From Bacillota bacterium (GTDB lineage Bacteria; Bacillota; Clostridia; Lachnospirales; Lachnospiraceae), in contig JAEWCQ010000032.1 of assembly GCA_023390555.1 (NCBI GenBank), positions 1 to 64,000 on the forward strand: 64,000 bases of DNA, read 5' to 3'. Of this stretch, positions 1 to 7,609 are shown in pieces (positions within the stretch are counted from its first letter, which is position 1; every line of letters starts with the position of its first letter). The position numbers and the translations under genes were made by a program. The notes beneath the pieces are model-generated. The model was not told the DNA's origin, searched no databases, and worked only from the letters and a program-made list of their open reading frames with translations.

Positions 1-2
1 CT

Positions 3-176
3 ACCGGCCCTACTGGTGCTGTTGGTGCTGACGGAGCTGATGGTGACACGGGTCCTACCGGCCCTGCTGGCGCTGCTGGGGCTACGGGGGCTATTGGTGA
101 CACGGGTCCTACCGGTCCTTCTGGTGCTATTGGGGCTACTGGCCCAACTGGTCCCACCGGAGCAGCGGGTAACGGA
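3..176 (+). repeat. Tandem Gly-X-Y coding repeat
   Basis: Nine-base units of the form ACC GGY CCT or GGT GCT are repeated, with larger near-identical blocks built on GGTGACACGGGTCCTACCGG at two places. They encode the collagen triplets of the gene above. Such tracts change length by slippage, so copy number may differ between strains. The array continues beyond the window edge. Confidence 0.85.
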
Positions 177-680
177 GCAATTATTCCGTTTGCATCCGGC
201 ACACCGGTTACTTTAACTACTGTACTCGGAGGACTGCTAAACACTTCAAGTGCGGTCGGATTCGGACTTAACCTCGCTGGTATCTCCGCTGCCAGTGGAA
301 CAATCAATCTGCTCGGCCTGACCAACTATGCGTTCTCCGTGCCTAGGGCTGGTGTTATCACCTCATTGGCTGGCTACCTGAGTGTTAGTGCCGGACTCAG
401 TTTGGTTGGCACCACCGTAACGGTGACCGCCCAGCTGTTTCAATCCACTACACCTAATAACACCTTCACCGCAGTATCGGGTGCAGTAGTCACACTGGCA
501 CCGCCTCTCACGGGAGTAGTTTCTATTGGTGATATCAAAAGTGGAATCACCACTGGGCTGAACATTCCGGTCACTGCAGGAACCAGGTTGCTTTTGGTAT
601 TCTCTGCGAATGTTACGGCCGGTATCGATCTGGCTGCTACGGTCGCAGGCTATGCCAGTGCCGGACTTAGTATTTCCTAA
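3..680 (+). CDS. Collagen-like exosporium glycoprotein, C-terminal part (5' end outside window)
   Basis: The frame is open from the first bases and the start lies upstream, so only the C-terminal 225 residues or so are present. The first 55 to 60 residues are Gly-X-Y triplets rich in GPT, GAT and GDT, the pattern of bacterial collagen-like proteins. The remaining 160 or so residues are a hydrophobic beta-rich domain with the segment FSVPRAGVITSLAGYLSV and the ending VAGYASAGLSIS, which I recognise as the BclB-type exosporium C-terminal domain; this domain is expected to trimerise and sit on the spore or cell surface. Threonines in the triplets are the usual O-glycosylation sites, and two glycosyltransferase genes follow on the same strand. 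A hairpin after the stop probably ends the transcript. Family confidence is high; spore location is inferred. Confidence 0.88.
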   Translation, partial: TGPTGAVGADGADGDTGPTGPAGAAGATGAIGDTGPTGPSGAIGATGPTGPTGAAGNGAIIPFASGTPVTLTTVLGGLLNTSSAVGFGLNLAGISAASGTINLLGLTNYAFSVPRAGVITSLAGYLSVSAGLSLVGTTVTVTAQLFQSTTPNNTFTAVSGAVVTLAPPLTGVVSIGDIKSGITTGLNIPVTAGTRLLLVFSANVTAGIDLAATVAGYASAGLSIS

Positions 681-741
681 GAGGCTCTAACGTGACCCTT
701 GCAATTGTATCGTTTCAAATTGAGTAATTCGTATCATAGGA

Positions 742-769
742 ACGGGGCGTCTGTTCACAGACGTCTCGT
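742..769 (+). terminator. Hairpin after the collagen-like gene
   Basis: A 12-bp stem (two G-T pairs) with a TTCA loop, centred on GCGTCTG and CAGACGT, lies about 60 nt after the stop codon. The tail CTTCCTT is only moderately T-rich, so termination may be partial. The rest of 681-955 shows no credible gene on either strand. Confidence 0.6.
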
Positions 770-970
770 CTTCCTTAAATAATGAAGACTACAGCTCCCA
801 TTGATACGAATTAACCTGCTTGGAAAAAATTACGGACGAATCGAACTGCAAGATTTCCCCGATAGAGCGTTGCTGATGTGTGATAGCGCATATCAGCAGT
901 ATTTTGGTGTATATAACCCTAATAGCAATCATTTGTAAAAGATAATTTATCCCTGAAAGGAGTAGAACAT

Positions 971-2065
971 TTGAGCCAATATAAGGTCTGTGTTTATGCG
1001 ATAAGTAAAAATGAAGAGCAGTTTGTAGAACGATGGATGGATTCTGTATCCGAAGCAGATATGGTAATTGTTTGTGATACTGGTTCCACAGATAACACCG
1101 TTGAAAAGCTGCGTGCAAATGGTGCAAATGTTTATCAGATAAGCGTTTCACCTTGGAGATTTGATACCGCACGCAATCTGGCAATGGACCGAATCCCGGA
1201 AGACATTGATATTTGCGTATCCAATGATCTGGATGAAATATTTGAACCTGGATGGCGCAACAAACTGGAGTCAGCGTGGAACTCAGACTGCATCCGGGCA
1301 CGCTACCAGTTTGCCTGGAGCCATAATCCAGATGGAACGATTCTAAAGCAATACCCCATGGAGAAGATCCATCGGAGGCATGGTTTCCGCTGGGTCCATC
1401 CTGTTCATGAGGTTTTGGAATACAGCGGAGAAGGTAATACAACTGTATGGGTAAATGGACTTGTTTTACATCACTATCCCGATCTGTCAAAGCCGAGAAG
1501 TCAATATCTCCCACTGCTCGAATTATCCGTTGCAGAAAATCCACAGGATGACAGGGCGGCCTTTTGGCTGGGGCGTGAATATATTTACCATGGTGAATAC
1601 GAGAAAGGGATAAAAACATTAAAGAAACATCTAAGTCTTCCAACCGCAATATGGAAGGAAGAAAGGAGCGCTTCCATGCGCTTCATCGCACAAAGTTATG
1701 AGGGGAAAGGCGATAATAAAGAAGCGGCTGTCTGGCTCTATCGAGCCGTAGCTGAGTGCCCGGATGTACGCGAACCATATCTTAGTATGGCAAAACTTGG
1801 TTATAAGGAAAAAAACTGGCCAATGGTTTTTGCCATGGTTGAAAGGGGGCTTTCCATTACAAATCGGAGTGGAAGTTATTTAGTTCAGCCAGAGAGCTGG
1901 GGATTTGCATTGTATGATTATGGGGCAATTGCTGCATACCGTATGGGGATGTATGACAAGGCCAGGGAATATGCACGAAAGGCGTGTCAGCTTAGCCCAT
2001 CCGATGATCGTTTAAAGAAGAACCTTGCATTGATTGAGCAAAAAATTGAAACGCAGGTGAAATGA
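971..2065 (+). CDS. Glycosyltransferase family 2-like with C-terminal TPR-like helices
   Basis: This 364-residue protein opens with a GT-A nucleotide-sugar fold: VCVYAISKNEE, then a strand ending in VIVCDTGSTDNT and a DxD-like SNDLDE near residue 80 for metal and sugar-nucleotide binding. The C-terminal half (about residues 175 to 360) is helical with repeated W-x2-E-R and A-x4-Y-x-K patterns resembling TPR repeats. I chose the TTG start because AAAGGAG sits at 956-962. It probably transfers sugar to the collagen-like protein next to it; acceptor and sugar cannot be read from sequence. The next gene is a clear paralogue 9 nt downstream, so the pair is an operon. No transmembrane segment is visible, so cytoplasmic. 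Confidence 0.85.
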   Translation: MSQYKVCVYAISKNEEQFVERWMDSVSEADMVIVCDTGSTDNTVEKLRANGANVYQISVSPWRFDTARNLAMDRIPEDIDICVSNDLDEIFEPGWRNKLESAWNSDCIRARYQFAWSHNPDGTILKQYPMEKIHRRHGFRWVHPVHEVLEYSGEGNTTVWVNGLVLHHYPDLSKPRSQYLPLLELSVAENPQDDRAAFWLGREYIYHGEYEKGIKTLKKHLSLPTAIWKEERSASMRFIAQSYEGKGDNKEAAVWLYRAVAECPDVREPYLSMAKLGYKEKNWPMVFAMVERGLSITNRSGSYLVQPESWGFALYDYGAIAAYRMGMYDKAREYARKACQLSPSDDRLKKNLALIEQKIETQVK

Positions 2066-2074
2066 GAGGTGCAC

Positions 2075-3187
2075 ATGGGAAAATTAAATATATGTGTCTA
2101 TGCAATATGTAAGAATGAATCAAAATTCGTAGATGCCTGGATGGATTCCATGATCGAAGCAGATCAGGTTATCGTGACAGACACTGGTTCCGATGATGAC
2201 ACGGTGGAAAAACTACAAAAACGAGGTGCTGTCGTTTATCTTGAAGAAATTAAACCATGGCGTTTTGACGTGGCCCGCAACATTTCACTCGGCCATGTTC
2301 CGGAAGATGTTGATATTTGCGTTTGCACTGACCTTGACGAACGGTTTGAAGCAGGTTGGCGCAATGCATTGGAAGAAGCATGGTTAAACCACAGACCGAA
2401 ACACAGCGGCGGAATTTCAAAGACAGGTCGATATCTTTATAACTGGAGTCTGAAACCGGACGGAAGCCCGGATATACAGTTTTACTACTTTAAGGTGCAT
2501 GAGCGGCATGGATTTCGCTGGAATTGTCCAGTGCACGAATATGTGCAGTATACTGGTACCGTTCCTCTTGAAACCGTCTATATTGACGGCATGGTGCTGA
2601 ACCACTATCCTGACACGGCAAAATCGCGCGGCACTTATCTGCCTCTTCTCGAACTTGCAGTGCAGGAAGCTCCGGAAGATAATCGAATGCGCTACTATCT
2701 TGGCAGGGAATATATGTATCGGGAAAAGTGGCAAGAGAGTGTAACTATGCTAATTTCATATCTGGCAATGCCAGGATCGCAGTGGAATGAGGAACGTTGT
2801 GCTGCCATGCGCTGGATTGCGAAATCCTGTCGTATGATGGGACGCATAGAAGAAGCTTTTTCCTGGTATTTCAAGGCCATTGCCGAAGCCCCGCATATGC
2901 GGGAACCTTACGTTGAATTTTCAAAAATGTGCTATGAACTCCATAACTGGCCGATGACATACTATCTGGCTTGTGAAGCTTTAAAAATTCAGGAAAAGTC
3001 AAAGACCTTCGTTAACATGGGATATTCCTGGGACTATACATTAGACGATCTGTGCGCCATAGCCGCGTATCAAATGGAAATGAAAGAACAATCACTGAAA
3101 CACGCAGAGCAGGCGCTTGCATATGACCCCTCCGATCAGAGGCTGCAGAATAATCTGCGCATCATTCAATTATCACTCAAAGTCTAA
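2075..3187 (+). CDS. Glycosyltransferase family 2-like, paralogue of the preceding gene
   Basis: This 370-residue protein repeats the organisation of its upstream neighbour: CVYAICKNESKFVDAWMDS, VIVTDTGSDDDT, a CTDLDE acidic motif, a HGFRW plus VHEYVQY block shared with the first copy, then TPR-like helices. A GTG lies six bases upstream in frame, but GAGG at 2066-2069 is correctly spaced for the ATG used here. The two proteins are similar along their length, pointing to tandem duplication followed by divergence, perhaps to add successive sugars to one glycan. Expected to act in the cytoplasm on the collagen-like substrate before export (inference from adjacency). Confidence 0.85.
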   Translation: MGKLNICVYAICKNESKFVDAWMDSMIEADQVIVTDTGSDDDTVEKLQKRGAVVYLEEIKPWRFDVARNISLGHVPEDVDICVCTDLDERFEAGWRNALEEAWLNHRPKHSGGISKTGRYLYNWSLKPDGSPDIQFYYFKVHERHGFRWNCPVHEYVQYTGTVPLETVYIDGMVLNHYPDTAKSRGTYLPLLELAVQEAPEDNRMRYYLGREYMYREKWQESVTMLISYLAMPGSQWNEERCAAMRWIAKSCRMMGRIEEAFSWYFKAIAEAPHMREPYVEFSKMCYELHNWPMTYYLACEALKIQEKSKTFVNMGYSWDYTLDDLCAIAAYQMEMKEQSLKHAEQALAYDPSDQRLQNNLRIIQLSLKV

Positions 3188-3347
3188 CTTGAACGTTTCA
3201 CCCGCGTACGACTCCGTGTAAAAAAACCTTGCAACCTTTTTTAAATGGCTTGTCAGCGTAGAATTAGGAAGCAACTCCTGATATAATAAGATTCAATGGT
3301 TCTGATTGACAGAATCCCAATCATTTATACGATACGAGGTCAAAGCA

Positions 3348-3971
3348 TTGAGAAAAAAGTTTGAAAACGGAAAACAGGCCATAATCGTACTTCATGAGAT
3401 TTATGGCATAAATAAATTTATAAAGGAGCAATGTCAAAAGTTCAGAGAAGCCGGTTATGCTGTTTTTTGTCCCAATATAATTGAGAGATCTCATTTTCCA
3501 TATGAAAATTCCAAAGAAGCATATGATTTTTTCATAAAGAACATCGGACTCGACGTGTATACGGAAATCCGTATGCTGATCAGACAGTTGAAAGAAACAT
3601 ATGACAAGGTATTTGTCATTGGATTTAGTGTAGGCGCAACCATTGCATGGAGATGCTGCGAAGATTCTTTATGCAGTGGTATTATAGCCTGCTATGGCTC
3701 ACGTATCAGAGACTATACAAACCTGTCTCCCGCCTGCCCAACGCTTCTACTGTTTGCAACGGAAGATTCTTTCGATGTGAATGCTCTGGTTTCCCAGCTT
3801 CAGGACAAGCAGCATTTATCAATTGCTGAATTTGATGCAAAACATGGGTTTATAGATCCCTTTTCGAAACACTTCAATCTTCAGCAGGCAAAATTTGCGG
3901 AAACATCCATTGCCCGCTTTATGGACGAATGTAGGAAAGGCGCGTCATCCAAAACGCCTTTCCTACATTGA
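3348..3971 (+). CDS. Dienelactone hydrolase family alpha/beta hydrolase
   Basis: A 207-residue alpha/beta hydrolase. It has the family opening VLHEIYGIN, a nucleophile elbow GFSVG (Ser at about residue 94), an acid in FATEDSFD (about 140) and a histidine in DAKHGF (about 166), a full Ser-Asp-His triad. Classical dienelactone hydrolases use Cys at the nucleophile, so this is the serine variant and its substrate is unknown. I chose the TTG at 3348 because GAGG at 3336-3339 is 8 nt ahead; an upstream in-frame TTG at 3306 has no ribosome site. The last 15 codons lie inside a perfect inverted repeat. The gene stands alone between the glycosyltransferases and a TetR gene. Confidence 0.82.
   Translation: MRKKFENGKQAIIVLHEIYGINKFIKEQCQKFREAGYAVFCPNIIERSHFPYENSKEAYDFFIKNIGLDVYTEIRMLIRQLKETYDKVFVIGFSVGATIAWRCCEDSLCSGIIACYGSRIRDYTNLSPACPTLLLFATEDSFDVNALVSQLQDKQHLSIAEFDAKHGFIDPFSKHFNLQQAKFAETSIARFMDECRKGASSKTPFLH
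3928..3969 (+). terminator. Perfect 15-bp inverted repeat overlapping the 3' end of the hydrolase gene
   Basis: Arms AATGTAGGAAAGGCG (3928-3942) and its exact complement (3955-3969) flank a 12-nt loop. The second arm runs into the TGA stop. There is no T-run on the plus strand, so it may act as an mRNA-stabilising hairpin rather than a classical terminator. Confidence 0.55.
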
Positions 3972-3994
3972 CATTCCTGCTCGAACCATACCTA

Positions 3995-4041
3995 TTGACA
4001 AATTGGATTTATTTGAATATGATAGAATGAATGATTCGTTC
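3995..4041 (+). promoter_or_regulatory. Promoter and TetR-type operator of the efflux regulator
   Basis: TTGACA at 3995-4000 and TATGAT at 4018-4023 are separated by exactly 17 nt. Immediately after the -10, at 4025-4041, is the near-palindrome GAATGAATGATTCGTTC. It differs at one base from the perfect palindrome ahead of the MATE gene, so the TetR protein encoded next is likely to bind both and repress its own gene. Confidence 0.8.
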
Positions 4042-4061
4042 TGAAAGGTGGGATTGTCGAG

Positions 4062-4724
4062 ATGGTGGATATACGTTTAAGAAAAATTTTTGAAGAAGCC
4101 AGTAAATTATTCATAAGTAAAGGCTATGCGAGAACACAAATGGGATTTATTGCAAAGGAATCCGGAATATCAATAGGCGCTATCTACTCACTCTTTACGA
4201 GTAAAAAAGCAATTTATAATTTTGTTCTAAAATGCGTTGCGGATAAGACTTACCTAGATCATGAGTTCACGCTTCCGATCAAAGAAGAGGACTTCTTTGA
4301 TCTTAACGAAGAGATTATGAAATTATTTAAACAAAGCAATCAAAACTTTGCGAAGGGTTTGGAAGATAGTTCCTATTGCTTTGAACAAATGCTCTCAGAT
4401 GCCTTTGACGTGATTTCGGAATACGGCGTCGGCTTTCTAATTTTCCAGCAAAATGGCTCCGACAGTGGAGAGCTATATAAAAATTACGTTAGCTTTCGGA
4501 AAGCATTTTGCAATGATATTGAAAAATATGTAACTGTTTTTATTCAGAAAGGAGAAATCAGAAAACTGGATTACCCCGAACATCATGCCAGATTAATAAT
4601 CGAAACTCTATCCTGGTGGGGTATGCATGTTCGGTATGATGCTTTTGAAATAAATGCTTCCATATCTTCTGAGATTTCAAAAGAAGTAGCCACAAATGCA
4701 CTGAAACACGCATATTTGATTTAA
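4062..4724 (+). CDS. TetR/AcrR family transcriptional regulator
   Basis: A 220-residue protein with the TetR N-terminal helix-turn-helix: ASKLFISKGYARTQMGFIAK, then SGISIGAIYSLFTSKKA (about residues 13 to 48). The C-terminal ligand domain is helical and variable, as usual. The ATG follows AAAGGTG at 4044-4050. A matching operator overlaps its own promoter and another lies ahead of the downstream MATE gene, so it is inferred to be a local repressor of drug efflux that is released by a pump substrate. The ligand is unknown. Confidence 0.88.
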   Translation: MVDIRLRKIFEEASKLFISKGYARTQMGFIAKESGISIGAIYSLFTSKKAIYNFVLKCVADKTYLDHEFTLPIKEEDFFDLNEEIMKLFKQSNQNFAKGLEDSSYCFEQMLSDAFDVISEYGVGFLIFQQNGSDSGELYKNYVSFRKAFCNDIEKYVTVFIQKGEIRKLDYPEHHARLIIETLSWWGMHVRYDAFEINASISSEISKEVATNALKHAYLI

Positions 4725-4803
4725 TTTCCATTGATACGCTTCTGCTTAAAATTCGAATGTAAAGTTCTCTTTTAAGCGAGGCGTTAATTCATAATTTATA
4801 TGT

Positions 4804-4820
4804 GAACGAATGATTCGTTC
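4804..4820. promoter_or_regulatory. Palindromic TetR operator ahead of the MATE gene
   Basis: GAACGAATGATTCGTTC is a perfect 8-bp-arm palindrome around one central base, ending 18 nt before the MATE start codon and just ahead of its GGAGG ribosome site. Sixteen of 17 bases match the site in the TetR promoter at 4025-4041. Confidence 0.8.
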
Positions 4821-4838
4821 TTTTCCGGAGGATTCAAG

Positions 4839-6188
4839 ATGAACACAATCGATTTTACAAGCGGAACTATTAAAAGAAATATTTTTCAAATGTATCTCCC
4901 TCTCTACATTGCGTATTTCTGTAGTGCTTTATATGACATTATCGGAAGCTTTTGGGTCGGAAGTCTATTGGGAGAAAAAGCGCTTGCCGCTATGTCAGCT
5001 TCTTTTCCATGTGTAATGCTTTTTTCAGCTCTTGTTATGGGGGCAACGAATGGTGTCACAATTATTTTATCCAAATACTTAGGCGAGCAAAACAAGGAAA
5101 AGATTGATTCAACATTAGCGACCTCACTAATTGGCTTGTTTGTCTTTGGCATTATTTTAATGGCAGGTTGTATCCTTGGAATAAATGGTATCCTTATGCT
5201 CGGCAATACTCCAACGGAAATATTCCAGACTGCACGAACTTATCTGTTTATTCGAATTTTGAGTTTCCCTTTCATAGAGTTGTATCTGTACTTTTCGGCT
5301 GTATTAAGAAGTTATGGGAATTCATCTATGCAAATGATTACCGTTATTTTATCTACCGTACTGAATGTAGTTCTTGACCCCATCCTCATTGTTAAGATTG
5401 GGATTACCGGAGCCGCCCTTGCGACCCTGTTCGCTCAAATTGTTTCCATGCTGGTTATGATCGGTTTTCTCTTTGTTAAAAAGTTATTTCGATTCCATTT
5501 ACAAACAATAAATTGGGAAGCATTCAGAGAAACAGCAAAATCATCGATACCGTCAGCGATACAACAAAGTATTCCGACCATTAGTGTGGCTTTTATTCAA
5601 TCGCTGTTTAGCAGTTTTGGAGTAATACCGCTTGCAGCCTTTGGAGTAGCATCGAAGCTTGAAATCATTGTGCAGTACCCTGGCTTGACTATTAACATGA
5701 CTGAAACGACGGCAATCAGTACCTGTTACGGGGCCAAACAAAATAATCGAATAAAAGAGTATTTAAAATGGGGCATATTGATTTCCATATGTCTGAATTT
5801 AGTGCTCATTCCGTTCGTCACAATATTTTCAACCAATTTGTCGGGGCTTTTTGGCGTCAGCCAATCTGCTAAGTTGATTGTGAAAACATATTTTGAAATT
5901 ATAGCAGTCGGGTATCTTTTTAATTGTATCACCAATTCTATTATGGGAGAAATGAACGGATTGGGGCAGCAAACCAGATCTATGCTTCTTATGACGATTT
6001 ACTTCATAGTAATTCGTTTTCCGTTAGCAAAGTTGTTATCACGAATGTCATTCGGCGTTCATGGTATCAGCCTGTCAATCCTGATTAGCTATATCGCCGC
6101 TGTCATAATTGCCGTTTTATATCAGTTTCTGCATTTGAATCATAAAATACAGTCTGAAAATGATACGATTCAAAGCTGTCATTTGTAA
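4839..6188 (+). CDS. MATE family multidrug efflux transporter
   Basis: A 449-residue, roughly 12-helix membrane protein with MATE features: YLPLYIAYFCSALYDIIGSFWVG near the N terminus, ANGVTI-like GATNGVTIILSKYLG, and a second half beginning near residue 235 with SSIPSAIQQSIPTISVAF. It exports cationic compounds using a Na+ or H+ gradient (family knowledge). GGAGG at 4827-4831 sets the start. It sits downstream of a TetR regulator with a perfect operator in its leader, so expression is probably induced by its substrates. The pair is AT-rich and looks like an accessory module. Confidence 0.88.
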   Translation: MNTIDFTSGTIKRNIFQMYLPLYIAYFCSALYDIIGSFWVGSLLGEKALAAMSASFPCVMLFSALVMGATNGVTIILSKYLGEQNKEKIDSTLATSLIGLFVFGIILMAGCILGINGILMLGNTPTEIFQTARTYLFIRILSFPFIELYLYFSAVLRSYGNSSMQMITVILSTVLNVVLDPILIVKIGITGAALATLFAQIVSMLVMIGFLFVKKLFRFHLQTINWEAFRETAKSSIPSAIQQSIPTISVAFIQSLFSSFGVIPLAAFGVASKLEIIVQYPGLTINMTETTAISTCYGAKQNNRIKEYLKWGILISICLNLVLIPFVTIFSTNLSGLFGVSQSAKLIVKTYFEIIAVGYLFNCITNSIMGEMNGLGQQTRSMLLMTIYFIVIRFPLAKLLSRMSFGVHGISLSILISYIAAVIIAVLYQFLHLNHKIQSENDTIQSCHL

Positions 6189-6315
6189 GAACTGCAAGAC
6201 ATAATGCAGGCACAGGCCCCTAACCTCAAAAACTAAATCAATGGATTACTTCGCAATATCTTTTTCGCGCAAGATTTCGTATCTGCCGAAACAGGCTCAC
6301 AGTAATCACGTCTCA

Positions 6316-6347
6316 TAAAAATAGAAGCTCTGTTTGAAAGAGCTTCT
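6316..6347 (-). terminator. Terminator of the ACT-domain gene
   Basis: Arms AGAAGCTCT (6323-6331 and 6339-6347) around a 7-nt loop. Read on the minus strand the stem is followed by ATTTTTATG, giving a T-run. It may also stop the MATE transcript from the other side, although the plus-strand tail is weak. Confidence 0.7.
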
Positions 6348-6402
6348 GTTATCCCATAGTGTCTGATAGAAATCAGCAACTAGGCGAACTGCAGTATCTG
6401 TA

Positions 6403-6771
6403 TTATGAAACAATTCTGTATCCACCATTACCAAGGACCATGAGTGCTTTATCATAATCTTTCTCTTTTACAAGAATGTAATCCGTATTGTATGTTGAGA
6501 TCGCAAAAATTCCAATCTTGTGATCTGCCAAAATTGTAGATATCTTCGACAGAATGCCAACAAGAGAGAAATCTAATTCTCCTTGAATTCTCATGGCTTT
6601 CCAACCATCCTCACGTGCTATAGTATTTGTAGGTGCTGCCTGCGTCAGACACACAACGGATAATTCTTCCTCTGTTTTACCTATAAATAAAAACGAATCC
6701 GTGAAATTAACTTCAGAAAAATCGTTTACTTTACAAACAGAAAAATCTTCTGCAAATCTTTTTATTTCCAT
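6403..6771 (-). CDS. ACT domain-containing protein
   Basis: A 122-residue protein made of two ACT-like halves. The second half carries the clearest motif, GELDFSLVGILSKISTILADHKIGIFAISTY, followed by DYILVKEKDYDKALMVL. ACT domains bind amino acids or similar ligands. The start at 6771 is preceded by GAGGAG; an in-frame ATG further upstream gives an unlikely hydrophobic extension. This small architecture is typical of stand-alone ACT proteins (YbaK/DUF4180-like in size) with no known reaction. It is transcribed toward the MATE gene and away from the MarR gene. Confidence 0.75.
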   Translation of the reverse strand: MEIKRFAEDFSVCKVNDFSEVNFTDSFLFIGKTEEELSVVCLTQAAPTNTIAREDGWKAMRIQGELDFSLVGILSKISTILADHKIGIFAISTYNTDYILVKEKDYDKALMVLGNGGYRIVS

Positions 6772-6967
6772 ATGTTTTCTCCTCACCGACTCTAAATTTA
6801 TCACTACGTCTATCATACCTAAAATTAAGCAAAAAGCCAATCTTCAATTACTCTGTTCCGATTATTCCATCCAGTTCCTTCTGCAGCGCGAACTTATTTT
6901 TATTTTGCATTTGTACCCCGGAACCTGTCATATTCTTTATTTTTACAAGCTCCTGCCCTATTTATAT

Positions 6968-7031
6968 CAGGTACCAGTAACAAATGGATTGACAGGAGAA
7001 ACAGGTATCACTATAATATTCTACAGGTACC
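6968..7031 (+). promoter_or_regulatory. MarR-gene promoter with three CAGGTAYC boxes
   Basis: TTGACA (6989-6994) and TATAAT (7012-7017) are 17 nt apart. Three copies of CAGGTAYC lie at 6968-6975 (upstream of -35), 7002-7009 (in the spacer) and 7024-7031 (at the expected start of transcription). Two contain the palindrome GGTACC. The arrangement suggests autoregulation by the MarR protein encoded next. Confidence 0.7.
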
Positions 7032-7057
7032 TTTTCAAAATGTCAGGAGGGATAGAA

Positions 7058-7594
7058 ATGAACAATAATGCTTTTGAGGTACATGTAAAGCTGGTGAAAC
7101 TACAATGGCTTATGCATCGACAACATATACAGGACGCTGCTCAACGCGGACCAGTGGCTGACCCGACACGTGGCCAGGGAAGAATTATCGCACTGCTTCT
7201 GCACCATGACAAAATCAGTACAAAAGAGTTATCTCATCTTCTGGGCATTCGGCAACAATCACTAAATGAATTGCTAAACAAGCTTGAGAAAAGGGATTAC
7301 ATTGTCCGCATTCCATTAGAGTCGGATAAACGGATCATGCTGGTGACGCTTACCGATAAAGGAAGAAACGCACAGGCAGCATCCAAACCGTATTTTCAAA
7401 GGATGTTTGCCGGTTTTAATGAACAGGAACTTTCCTTTTTCGGGGAATATCTTAATCGGCTTATTTCTGCACTGGAAGATGAACTTGACATTGACGGGAG
7501 CATCTATAACAGAACAGAGTTTATGCGCGATATTCATACTCAGGCAGATCGTAAAGATTCTAACCATCCAATCTTTCCTTTTAACACCAAATAG
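7058..7594 (+). CDS. MarR family transcriptional regulator
   Basis: A 178-residue winged-helix protein: GQGRIIALLLHHDKISTKELSHLLGI, QQSLNELLNKLEKRDYIVR and the wing DKRIMLVTLTDKGRNA (about residues 38 to 105). The frame is open far upstream, but AGGAGG at 7045-7050 and the promoter at 6989-7017 fix this start. It is followed after 15 nt by a cation/proton antiporter, so it likely controls that gene and itself. The inducer is unknown; MarR proteins commonly respond to phenolic ligands or oxidation. Confidence 0.87.
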   Translation: MNNNAFEVHVKLVKLQWLMHRQHIQDAAQRGPVADPTRGQGRIIALLLHHDKISTKELSHLLGIRQQSLNELLNKLEKRDYIVRIPLESDKRIMLVTLTDKGRNAQAASKPYFQRMFAGFNEQELSFFGEYLNRLISALEDELDIDGSIYNRTEFMRDIHTQADRKDSNHPIFPFNTK

Positions 7595-7609
7595 AAATGA
7601 GGGTTGCCA

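Noticed and set aside
16..216. A leucine-rich 66-codon frame at the window start
   Set aside because: It is the out-of-frame reading of the Gly-X-Y repeat; the collagen-like frame continues into a recognisable C-terminal domain.
789..1649. A 286-codon open frame on the minus strand
   Set aside because: It is antisense to the first glycosyltransferase gene, has no ribosome site and no recognisable motif; the plus-strand protein is clear.
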